A DNA stretch of 64,000 nucleotides, taken from Streptomyces sp. CB01580. GTDB lineage: Bacteria; Actinomycetota; Actinomycetes; Streptomycetales; Streptomycetaceae. The notes under the pieces were generated by a model. It searched no databases. It was given only the letters and a program-made list of their open reading frames with translations, and had not been told where the DNA came from. Of this stretch, positions 49,873 through 57,419 are shown piece by piece (within the stretch, counting starts at the first letter, position 1; every line of letters begins with the position of its first letter). The stretch is taken from contig NZ_LIXJ01000002.1 of the NCBI RefSeq assembly GCF_001905795.1, positions 331,834-395,833 on the forward strand, written 5' to 3'. The position numbers and the translations under genes are program-made.

Positions 49873-51315
49873 CTACGCCCCGGCGACCGCGTCGTCGGCC
49901 AGTTCCTCCTCGACCATTGGTTCCTCCTCGACCATGGGTTCCTGCTCGTACTCCCACAGGAATCCCGGCAACCAGGATTCGAGTTCGTCACGCAGCCGTA
50001 CCGTCGCGCCCAGCTGACACAGCACCCCGATCGTGCTCAGTGTCACCCGATGTATCAGCAGATAGGCGGGCGGCAGATTCAACCGCTTGCCCAGCTGATA
50101 GGCGGGGGAGCGCGGATCGCCGATCCGTGCCGCCTGGTTGCGCATCCAGCTCCGGGTGAAGGTGAACTCCTCCACCTGCGCCGGCTCGATGATCGGGAGA
50201 AGGTAGTCCAGCACGGCCTCCGCGTCGAGATCGGCCGACTCCTTGACGAAACCCTCCTCGCACAGCAGCTCGTACACTGCCCGCGCCTCACCCGCCAGTG
50301 CCAGCCGCAGCGAGTCCCCGATCGGCTGCGGGAGACCACCCGGCAGCCGGTCCACCGTGCCGAAGTCCAGTACCCCGAGCCGCCACTGCTCGGTCCCGGC
50401 GTTCTCACCGGACTCGTCGGCCCCGTCCGTCCCCTCCTCCGGAGGAAGCAGCCGGAAGTTGCCCGGATGCGGGTCGGCATGCAGCAGCCCGGTACGGGCC
50501 GGTCCCGAGAAGAGGAAACGGGCCAGCAACTGACCGGCCCGGTCACGCTGCTCGGGTGTGCCCTTCGCGATCACGTCGGCCAGCGGAACGCCATCCATCC
50601 ACTCCGTCACCAGTACCTGGTCGGACTGGTGCACCACATCGGGGATCACCATGTCCGGATCGGCCGCGAACTCCTCGGCGTGGGCCTGCTGCGACCGTGC
50701 CTCCTGCTCGTAGTCCAGCTCCTCCGAGACCCGGTCGCGCAACTCCGTGATGAGCGGTTTGATGTCCATGCCGGGGATCAACGGACCGAGCAGCCGGGCG
50801 AATCTGCTGAGTTGCGTCAGGTCCGAGAGCAGTGCCGCTCCCGCGCCGGGGTACTGCACCTTCACCGCGACGTCCCGCCCGTCGTGCCACACCGCCCGGT
50901 GCACCTGGCCGATCGACGCGGCGGCCGACGGCTTGTCCTCGAACTCCAGGAACAGCTCCCGCCAGTCCTCGCCGAGCCGGGCGGCCAGCACCTCGTGCAC
51001 CGTGCCGCTGGGCATGGGAGGCGCGGCGTCCTGGAGCTTGGTGAGCGCTGCGCGGTACGGTCCGGCCACCTCCTCGGGCAGCGCAGACTCGAAGACGGAC
51101 AGCGCCTGGCCCAGCTTCATCGCGCCGCCCTTCAACTCGCCCAGCACCTTGAAGAGCTGATCAGCCGTCCGCTGCTGCACCTCCCGGGCCACGAGCTCCG
51201 CGGACTTGCCGCCGATCCGCTTGCCCAGGCCCCAGGTGGCGCGGCCTGCGAAGCCCAACGGCAAGGCCGCCAGCTTGGCGGTACGCGTGACCGCTTTCCG
51301 GGGAAGATCAGACAT
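49873..51315 (-). CDS. AarF/ABC1/UbiB-family atypical kinase
   Basis: A 480-residue protein of the ABC1 (UbiB/ADCK) family. The extension motif KLGQALS (KxGQ) lies in the N-terminal helices, the Ala-rich nucleotide loop is AAASIGQVHRA, the Lys is in VAVKVQYPG, and the catalytic loop is HADPHPGNF with metal-binding LDFGTVD. All residues that define this atypical ATPase are present. Family members support isoprenoid quinone synthesis in membranes. Near the C-terminus EEEPMVEEEP is a short duplicated sequence. ATG 51315 has GGAGGGG four bases upstream. The ThiF-like gene lies 41 bases upstream in the same direction, so both are likely one operon. Confidence 0.87.
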   Translation of the reverse strand: MSDLPRKAVTRTAKLAALPLGFAGRATWGLGKRIGGKSAELVAREVQQRTADQLFKVLGELKGGAMKLGQALSVFESALPEEVAGPYRAALTKLQDAAPPMPSGTVHEVLAARLGEDWRELFLEFEDKPSAAASIGQVHRAVWHDGRDVAVKVQYPGAGAALLSDLTQLSRFARLLGPLIPGMDIKPLITELRDRVSEELDYEQEARSQQAHAEEFAADPDMVIPDVVHQSDQVLVTEWMDGVPLADVIAKGTPEQRDRAGQLLARFLFSGPARTGLLHADPHPGNFRLLPPEEGTDGADESGENAGTEQWRLGVLDFGTVDRLPGGLPQPIGDSLRLALAGEARAVYELLCEEGFVKESADLDAEAVLDYLLPIIEPAQVEEFTFTRSWMRNQAARIGDPRSPAYQLGKRLNLPPAYLLIHRVTLSTIGVLCQLGATVRLRDELESWLPGFLWEYEQEPMVEEEPMVEEELADDAVAGA

Positions 51316-51356
51316 GAGCCCCTCCATATCCCAGACTGCCGTACCGCGTGCGGCGG

Positions 51357-52502
51357 TTACCCCGCCATTGTGTCGTGCGCCGTGTCGACCCCGGAGACGC
51401 GCTCCCTGACAGTGTGCCCGGCCGCTCCGCAGCAACAGTCGAGATGCGCCGTGATCCGCTCCGACCGCCAGTCCAACAGCGGCAGCGCGGTCTCCCAGCG
51501 GGTCCCCGTGCTCGCGGGCAGATCCCCGTCCAGAAAGGACAGCGCGTGCGTGGCGGCGAGACCGGCCACCGCCGTCGCCAGTCCCAGGTCGCACGCCTGC
51601 ACGGCGGTCCGCCGCCCGGAACGCCACTGGGACAGCATCCGGGGCCACTCCTCGTCCGCCTCCGCGCGGGTCAGCGCCAGACACCCGGCGCACGCCGTTC
51701 CGCCTGGCAGGACCAGGGGGCCGACCACTCCTGTCGCCTCCACCACACTGGCGTAGAGGTGGGGGGTGCCGGAGGTGATCCACTGTTCTGCCGACCGCGG
51801 GTCCGGGACGTACACGCCGAAGCCGTCACGGGGGGCCACCACGATCAGCGAGAGCCCCGGCTCTCCGCTCTCCGAGGCACCCGCGGTCTCCGCCGTCCGA
51901 GGAGCCGAGCCGCCCGCGGATCTGCGCACCAACTGCCGGGCGGCGGTGTCCCTGCGCTCCCCGACCGCCGCCGGTGGCAGTCCGCCCGGCGAGACGTCCC
52001 AGTGCTCGGTGTGTCCGCCGTCCAGAACCTCCACCCGGCCCACGCCGGCCCCGGACAGCACCGCCGCGATCGCGGCGCCCACCCGGCCCGCACCCCGGAC
52101 CTGCACCCGCATCGCCCGACGGGCCGCCAGTCGGCGCATCCCACCGCCCGGCTCCGGATGGACGACCGACAGCGACGCCAGATCGGGACGGTGCCGCTCC
52201 AGAGCGCCGGGTCGGTTCCTCAACGCGTCGCTCGCGGGACCGACGGACCGCACGTCCTCGATCAGGCCCGCATCGGTCAGCCGCCGGATCAGGGTGTCGA
52301 CCTGATGGTCGGACAGGTCCAGTGCCCGTGCTTCCTCGCGCAGCAGCGGCAGGCCGCGCGTACCGTCGAGCAGTTCCAGAAAACTGCTCGTCGCGATATC
52401 CATCGGCCCGAGCGTCACCGCATGAGCGGGTGTCACCCCGAATTGGACCGTCCCTCGGCCGCGCCACGCGCGGCGCAGTGCGGGTTTCAACATCGGATAC
52501 AC
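51357..52502 (-). CDS. ThiF/E1-like adenylation-fold protein, TOMM-type
   Basis: A 381-residue protein with an N-terminal winged-helix-like part (about 1-100; LPLLREEARALDLSDHQVDT) and a Rossmann E1-like domain. Its nucleotide loop is RGAGRVGAAIAAVL, followed by VEVLDGGHTE. It ends with CAGC (about 265) and a CCCG cluster near residue 360, possible zinc ligands. The usual Arg-finger region (NLNRQ in MoeZ) is changed to VSPGGL. This pattern is shared with leader-binding proteins of thiazole/oxazole-modified peptide pathways, yet no precursor or cyclodehydratase is nearby. GTG 52502 is preferred for GGGGGAAA upstream. It pairs with the ABC1 kinase gene. Confidence 0.7.
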   Translation of the reverse strand: MYPMLKPALRRAWRGRGTVQFGVTPAHAVTLGPMDIATSSFLELLDGTRGLPLLREEARALDLSDHQVDTLIRRLTDAGLIEDVRSVGPASDALRNRPGALERHRPDLASLSVVHPEPGGGMRRLAARRAMRVQVRGAGRVGAAIAAVLSGAGVGRVEVLDGGHTEHWDVSPGGLPPAAVGERRDTAARQLVRRSAGGSAPRTAETAGASESGEPGLSLIVVAPRDGFGVYVPDPRSAEQWITSGTPHLYASVVEATGVVGPLVLPGGTACAGCLALTRAEADEEWPRMLSQWRSGRRTAVQACDLGLATAVAGLAATHALSFLDGDLPASTGTRWETALPLLDWRSERITAHLDCCCGAAGHTVRERVSGVDTAHDTMAG

Positions 52503-52664
52503 GGCTTTCCCCCGGTCTGAGTTCTGCGAGTTCTGTGTTCCTCGTTCTGATATACGTGCGCCCCCTCCCGAAGATCGCCATGCGTGATCCACTCATGACT
52601 CACGCATCGGACCTGCGCGGGACGCGTTGTCAGAATGCGGGGCGGCGCCGAATCGTGCGGAAAG

Positions 52665-52673
52665 TTGTCCACA
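52665..52673 (+). promoter_or_regulatory. DnaA-box-like site in the ThiF/metallopeptidase divergent region
   Basis: TTGTCCACA is a perfect Streptomyces DnaA-box consensus between divergent genes. It is the second such site in the window besides 45633. The flanking 100 bases are AT-rich for this genome and probably contain the minus-strand promoter. Nine-base matches can be random. Confidence 0.35.
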
Positions 52674-52777
52674 AGTGCGGTGTATTTGTCATTCAAATGG
52701 TGCACGTTGCGGAGTGGATCTTGTGTGAACCGTCCGCAGGCAGGACTTCCTCCGCCGTGACCGGGTAACGTCATGGC

Positions 52778-53401
52778 GTGCCCGCCGACCCGCCGCCCGG
52801 AATCGCCGGAGATCCCCCCGCGCGCAGCGCCCGACCACGCGGCCGAGGTGCTGTGGGCCGTCCGCCCCGCGCCTCGGCCACGAGCGCGGTCGAGGTCCGC
52901 AGGAGCAATCGCCGCAGCAGGACGGTTTCCGCGTACCGCGAGGGGGACCGCACCATCGTGCTCATCCCGGCCCGGATGTCGAAGGCCGAGGAGCAGCGGT
53001 GGGTGAACGTGATGCTCGACAAGCTCGCCGCCCAGGAGAGCAGGAGCATTCTCGGCGACGGTGAACTCGCCGAGCGTGCACAGCGGTTGTCCGCCCAGTA
53101 CTTCGACGGCCGGGCCAGGCCCGTGTCGGTGCGGTGGGTGACCAATCAGAACACCCGATGGGGATCCTGCACCCCGGCGGAGGGCAGCATCCGGCTCTCG
53201 CACCGCTTGCAGGGCATGCCCGAGTACGTCGTCGACTACGTACTGGTCCACGAGTTGGCCCATCTCCTGGTGCCCGGTCACGGCCCCCGGTTCTGGCGGC
53301 TGTTGGAGGCGTATCCCCGTACCGAACGGGCTCGCGGCTACCTGGAGGGCGTGGTGGCGGCGGACCGGCTGCCGCATCTGCCCGCCGCACGGGGCGAGTG
53401 A
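52778..53401 (+). CDS. YgjP-like/M48-type metallopeptidase
   Basis: A 207-residue soluble metallopeptidase of the YgjP/DUF45 group (WLM/SprT-like). The zinc site is VHELAHLLVPGHGPRFW with HELAH at about 152-156 and the third His at about 163. Upstream, WVTNQNTRWGSCTPAEGSIRLS is the family motif. Residues 1-50 are an Arg/Pro/Ala-rich tail. TAACGT ends six bases before GTG 52778, with no ribosome binding site, so the mRNA should be leaderless. It is likely an intracellular peptidase with unknown substrate. Confidence 0.8.
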   Translation: MPADPPPGIAGDPPARSARPRGRGAVGRPPRASATSAVEVRRSNRRSRTVSAYREGDRTIVLIPARMSKAEEQRWVNVMLDKLAAQESRSILGDGELAERAQRLSAQYFDGRARPVSVRWVTNQNTRWGSCTPAEGSIRLSHRLQGMPEYVVDYVLVHELAHLLVPGHGPRFWRLLEAYPRTERARGYLEGVVAADRLPHLPAARGE

Positions 53402-53508
53402 CGTCCGGCGATTCTGTACCGGATGTGTACCGGCTTGGCCCGATGTCCGGGATTGCGGTTAGCCTGGCGCGACGTATTCACCTTCGGGATGGGGGACGGT
53501 CGTTACGC

Positions 53509-55233
53509 ATGGCCAGGGAATTCCAGCGCGGCCACAAGGCCAGGATCGGCGATCTCACCCCGGGGACGGACCTGTACGTAGGCGTGCAGATCGGTGGCCC
53601 GGGGCTGACCGTCGACATCAGCTGCTTCGGTCTCGACGCCGACGAGCGGCTCTCGGACGACCGGTATTTCATCTTCTTCAATCAGCCTAAATCGCCCGAA
53701 GAGTCCATTCAGCTCCTCGGTTCCCAGGCCGGTGACACCGAGTCGTTCCGCGTCACCCTGGAGCGTATTCCGGCGCACATCCGGAAGCTTTCATTCACCG
53801 CGACGATCGACGGCGCCGGCCAGATGTCCGGGATCGGCCCCGGATACATCCGGATCGTCGCCGGTGGCGAGGAGGTCGCCCGGTACGCCTTCGACGGTTC
53901 GGAGTTCACCACCGAACGCGCCGTGATGCTGGGCGACTTCTACCTCAAGGACGTCTGGCGGTTCGCCGCCGTCGGCCAGGGCTTCGACGGCGGTCTCGAA
54001 GCGCTCCTGAAGAACTTCGGCGGCGAGGTCGCCGAGGAGGAGCCCGCCGCCCCCCAGCCGCAGGGGTCCCCGCCGCCGTTCGCCCCGCCCGCGCAGGCGT
54101 CCGCACCCGCGCCGGCCCCGTCGTTCGGAGTTCCCGCCGCACCCCAGGTGCCGCAAGCTCCTCAGGTGCCACAGGTACCTCAGGCCCCTCAGGTACCTCA
54201 GGTTCCGACACCCGATCCCTCTTTCGGCGCCCCGGCCGCGCCCCAGGCTCCGCAGCCCGCCGCGTCGTTCGGCGTCCCGGCCGCTCCCACCCCGCAGCAG
54301 ATCCACAACGCGCCGACGATGGTGGCGCCGATGGTGCCCACGATGCCGCCCGGCGGCACCGTTTCCCCGCCTGCCCCCGCTCCGGCTCCTTACGGACAGC
54401 CGCCGCAGCCGCCGCAGTTCGGCCAGGCTCCCGGTCAGCCCGCGCCCGTCGCGGCTCCCCCAGGTCAGCCGTACCCGGCCCCGTACGGCCAGCAGCCCCC
54501 GGATCCGTACGGGCAGCAGCCCCCGGGCACGGGCATGGCCACGGGAGTGCCGCACGGCGTACCGCAGTCCGGCGGCGGACTCCAGGCGGCCGTCAACCTC
54601 TACAAGGAGGTGGCGACCGGCCGGCGCTGGACCGCGCAGAACCACCAGTTGGTCCGGGTGGACCTCGGTCAGGACAGCGCCCCCGTCCTGGCCCGCCAGG
54701 GCAGCATGGTCATGTACCAGGGCAAGGTCGACTTCAGCTACAAGGGCGCGGGCTTCGCGGGCCGGATCGTGGGGAACGCCACGGGCCAGGAGATGCAGCT
54801 GATGCGCTGCACCGGCCGCGGCCAGGTGTTCCTCGCGGAGAACAGCGCCCATCTGCACCCCATCGAGCTGCAGGGCGACAGCATCTGCGTCTCGGCCGAA
54901 CGCGTCCTCGCCTTCGACGAGTCCCTCCAGTACGAGGTGCGGCGCATCGAGGGGCACGGGATTCCGGGCGGGGCGCTGTTCACGATGGTCTTCCAGGGGA
55001 CCGGCACCGTCGTGGTGATGACGCACGGCACCCCGGTGGTCCTGCCCGTCACTCCGACGACGTTCGCCGACAGCGACGCGATCGTGGCCTGGTCCGCGGC
55101 GTCCCAGGTGATCGTCTCCAGTCGGGTGCGGCTGCGCTACAACGCCTACCCGGGACACAGCGGGGAGTCGGTGAACCTTCAGTTCCGGGGCGCACCGGGC
55201 AACTTCATCGTCGTCCAGCCGTACGAGGTCTGA
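53509..55233 (+). CDS. TerD-domain protein fused to AIM24 domain
   Basis: A 574-residue fusion. Residues 1-190 are a TerD (tellurium-resistance/stress) domain: GHKARIGDLTPGTDLYVGVQ, DDRYFIFFNQPKSPEESI and DFYLKDVWRFAAVGQGFDGG, with Asp/Gly positions that bind calcium in TerD. Residues about 190-350 are a Pro/Gln/Ala-rich linker with repeated PQVPQAP and PSFG(V/A)PAAP. Residues about 355-574 form an AIM24 beta-sandwich (VARQGSMVMYQGKVDFSYKG; MRCTGRGQVFLAENSAHLH). TerD proteins gather in membrane-associated stress complexes. It heads an operon with two more AIM24 genes. ATG 53509 starts at the conserved MAREFQRGHK. Confidence 0.87.
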   Translation: MAREFQRGHKARIGDLTPGTDLYVGVQIGGPGLTVDISCFGLDADERLSDDRYFIFFNQPKSPEESIQLLGSQAGDTESFRVTLERIPAHIRKLSFTATIDGAGQMSGIGPGYIRIVAGGEEVARYAFDGSEFTTERAVMLGDFYLKDVWRFAAVGQGFDGGLEALLKNFGGEVAEEEPAAPQPQGSPPPFAPPAQASAPAPAPSFGVPAAPQVPQAPQVPQVPQAPQVPQVPTPDPSFGAPAAPQAPQPAASFGVPAAPTPQQIHNAPTMVAPMVPTMPPGGTVSPPAPAPAPYGQPPQPPQFGQAPGQPAPVAAPPGQPYPAPYGQQPPDPYGQQPPGTGMATGVPHGVPQSGGGLQAAVNLYKEVATGRRWTAQNHQLVRVDLGQDSAPVLARQGSMVMYQGKVDFSYKGAGFAGRIVGNATGQEMQLMRCTGRGQVFLAENSAHLHPIELQGDSICVSAERVLAFDESLQYEVRRIEGHGIPGGALFTMVFQGTGTVVVMTHGTPVVLPVTPTTFADSDAIVAWSAASQVIVSSRVRLRYNAYPGHSGESVNLQFRGAPGNFIVVQPYEV

Positions 55234-55245
55234 GGAAGCCGAAGC

Positions 55246-55926
55246 ATGAACCAGCAGCTCGCGGGGTACGCCCCCGCACCGGTCACCGCCCGTATGGAGA
55301 ACCACGGCAGCGCCATGCTGAAGGTGGCGATGGCGACGGGCCAGGATCTCTTCGCGCGCGTGGGCTCGATGGTCGCGTACGAGGGGTTCATCCAGTACGA
55401 GCCGAACCCGCCCGCCGTACGCCAGATCGCACGCGACTGGATCACCGGCGAAGGCGCCCCCCTCATGAAGTGCAGCGGGGACGGACTGCTCTACCTCGCC
55501 GACTACGGCGCGGACGTCGTCGTCGTCCACCTCGACAACGAGGCGCTGTCGGTCAACGGCACGAACGTCCTCGCGTTCGACGCGCAGCTCCAGTGGGGTG
55601 TCGAGCGGGTCAAGGGTCTCGCCAAGTTCGCCGGTCAGGGCCTGTGGAACGTGTCCATCTCCGGTACCGGCTGGGTCGCGCTGACCTCGCGGGGGACCCC
55701 CGTCGTCGTCAATTGCGGCAGCGGCGAGGACGAGACGTACGTCGACCCCGACGCGCTCATCGCCTGGTCCCCGAACCTGAAGGTGAAGGGCAAGCGCAGT
55801 TTCAAAGCGGCGTCCCTGATCGGCCGCGGCAGCGGCGAGGCGTTTCAGATGGCCTTCTCCGGTCAGGGCATCGTCGTCGTACAGCCGAGCGAGGACAGCA
55901 CCGACCGCCTGCGGGCCCGGGGCTGA
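55246..55926 (+). CDS. AIM24 family protein
   Basis: A 226-residue, single-domain AIM24 protein. It has the repeated beta-strand motifs DLFARVGSMVAYEGFIQYEP, MKCSGDGLLYLADYGADVVV, GTNVLAFDAQLQWGVERVKG and AFSGQGIVVVQPSE at the C-terminus. The family is named after a mitochondrial protein involved in inner-membrane organisation; bacterial forms have no settled role. It starts 12 bases after the TerD-AIM24 gene with GAGGA upstream, so it is translated from the same mRNA. It is similar to the AIM24 half of its neighbour and to the next gene, evidence of duplication. Confidence 0.85.
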   Translation: MNQQLAGYAPAPVTARMENHGSAMLKVAMATGQDLFARVGSMVAYEGFIQYEPNPPAVRQIARDWITGEGAPLMKCSGDGLLYLADYGADVVVVHLDNEALSVNGTNVLAFDAQLQWGVERVKGLAKFAGQGLWNVSISGTGWVALTSRGTPVVVNCGSGEDETYVDPDALIAWSPNLKVKGKRSFKAASLIGRGSGEAFQMAFSGQGIVVVQPSEDSTDRLRARG

Positions 55927-55944
55927 GGGGAGCGAGAGGACACC

Positions 55945-56700
55945 ATGCAGAGCCCGCTTTTCCAGCACACCGAACAGCAGTCCGCGGACCGCTACACCCT
56001 GCAGAACGCGCAGATGCTGCGGGTCTCGCTCAGCGGCCACGACGACGTCCTCGCCCGCAAGGGCAGCATGGTCGCGTACCAGGGCCTGATCGAGTTCGAC
56101 GGGGAGTACCAGTCGAGGGGACAGCAGCGCTCCCGCTCGCACACCGGTGAGGGCCTCGACCTCATGCGCTGCTCCGGCCAGGGCAGCGTGTTCCTCGCCA
56201 ATCTCGCGCAGTACGTGCACGTGGTGGACGTCGACCACGACGGTCTGACGGTGGACAGCGCCTATGTGCTCGCGCTCGACTCCGGGCTGCACCACGAGGT
56301 CATCGCGGTGGACAGCCAGTACGGCATCTCCGGGTCCGGGAAGTACCAGCTCAACATCACCGGCAGCGGCAAGGTCGCGCTGATGACTTCCGGACAGCCG
56401 CTCATGGTGCAGGTCACGCCCGACAAGTACGTCAACGCCGACGCCGACGCGATCGTCGCCTGGTCCAGCTCCCTGCGGGTGCAGATGCAGGCTCAGACGC
56501 ACTCCTCGGGAGTCTGGCGGCGCCGCGGCAGCACCGGTGAGGGCTGGGAGCTCAGCTTCCTCGGCCAGGGCTACGCGCTGGTCCAGCCCAGCGAGGTGCT
56601 GCCGCCGCAGAACGTGCAGATCGGCCAGGGGATCCGCGCCCAGTACGGGATGGGCCAGCAGGGCGCCTACGGCCAGAACCGGAACAACGCCTGGAACTGA
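55945..56700 (+). CDS. AIM24 family protein (second stand-alone copy)
   Basis: A 251-residue AIM24 protein. Shared motifs are VLARKGSMVAYQGLIEFDGE, MRCSGQGSVFLANLAQYVHV, SAYVLALDSGLHHEVIAV and LSFLGQGYALVQPSEVLPPQ. It ends in a Gln/Gly/Asn-rich tail (QQGAYGQNRNNAWN) absent from the previous copy. It lies 18 bases after that gene, with AGAGGA before the ATG. Three AIM24 domains encoded in one operon suggest a hetero-oligomer, possibly recruited to the membrane with TerD. Confidence 0.85.
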   Translation: MQSPLFQHTEQQSADRYTLQNAQMLRVSLSGHDDVLARKGSMVAYQGLIEFDGEYQSRGQQRSRSHTGEGLDLMRCSGQGSVFLANLAQYVHVVDVDHDGLTVDSAYVLALDSGLHHEVIAVDSQYGISGSGKYQLNITGSGKVALMTSGQPLMVQVTPDKYVNADADAIVAWSSSLRVQMQAQTHSSGVWRRRGSTGEGWELSFLGQGYALVQPSEVLPPQNVQIGQGIRAQYGMGQQGAYGQNRNNAWN

Positions 56701-56732
56701 GCCGCGCGGGCCGACATCGACGGCAGCACGGA

Positions 56733-56769
56733 CACGGAGGGGACGGCCTCGAAAGCCGTCCCCTCCGTG
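56733..56769. terminator. Terminator of the TerD-AIM24 operon
   Basis: CACGGAGGGGACGGC (56733-56747) pairs perfectly over 15 bp with 56755-56769; loop of seven bases. It lies 32 bases after the last stop and can also end the converging Nudix gene. Confidence 0.8.
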
Positions 56770-56870
56770 CGGGCCGAAGCGCGCGGGCCCGAGCGTGCGG
56801 GCCGGCGCGGAGCCGGAAGGGCCCGGAAGGGCGTCGACGACGCCCCTTCGGCCGCGCGTCCCGATCGGTT

Positions 56871-57419
56871 CTAGGGACGCTGCTCCACCGCGGCGCGGAC
56901 GCGCGTCATCAGCCGTACGACCGAGGCGTCCGCCACCGACGGGACCTCGTCGTACGTGAACCAGCGCAGGTCCAGCGACTCGTCGCTGATCTGCTCCGTG
57001 GCGCCCAGCGGCGCCAGCGCCGCGTACTGCACGTCGAGATGCCAGTGGCAGGGCGCGGGAATGCGGTGGCGGTCCAGCGTCACCGGCCCGCCCGGGAGCA
57101 GCGCGAGGCCGCTGATCCCGGACTCCTCGGTGGCCTCGCGCAGCGCCGCCGCGGCCAGCGTGCCGTCCTGCGGCTCGCAGTGGCCGCCCATCTGCAGCCA
57201 CATCCGCAGCTTGCGGTGCAGGGTGAGCAGGACGCGGCCGCGTTCGGGATCGACGACCAGCGCGCTGGCCGTCAGATGCCCGGCGTCGCACGCCTTCCAC
57301 ATGCCGTCCGGATGCCGGGCCAGGTGGTCCAGGTAGACCTGCCGCAGCCCGTCCTGGTCCGGGTCCTGCGCGTCCTCGTAACCCTTGAGCACGAGAACGG
57401 CGTCGTCGTACAGGCTCAC
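56871..57419 (-). CDS. Nudix hydrolase
   Basis: A 182-residue Nudix enzyme. The Nudix box is GGHCEPQDGTLAAAALREAT followed by EESGI, where the standard GX5EX7REUXEEXGU spacing has one extra residue or so before the REAT segment; catalytic Glu residues are present. The N-terminal LYDDAVLVLKGYEDAQD is specific to this actinobacterial group. GTG 57419 starts in a GTGA overlap with the stop of the DUF2342 gene, so the two are translationally coupled. The substrate is unknown. Confidence 0.82.
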   Translation of the reverse strand: MSLYDDAVLVLKGYEDAQDPDQDGLRQVYLDHLARHPDGMWKACDAGHLTASALVVDPERGRVLLTLHRKLRMWLQMGGHCEPQDGTLAAAALREATEESGISGLALLPGGPVTLDRHRIPAPCHWHLDVQYAALAPLGATEQISDESLDLRWFTYDEVPSVADASVVRLMTRVRAAVEQRP

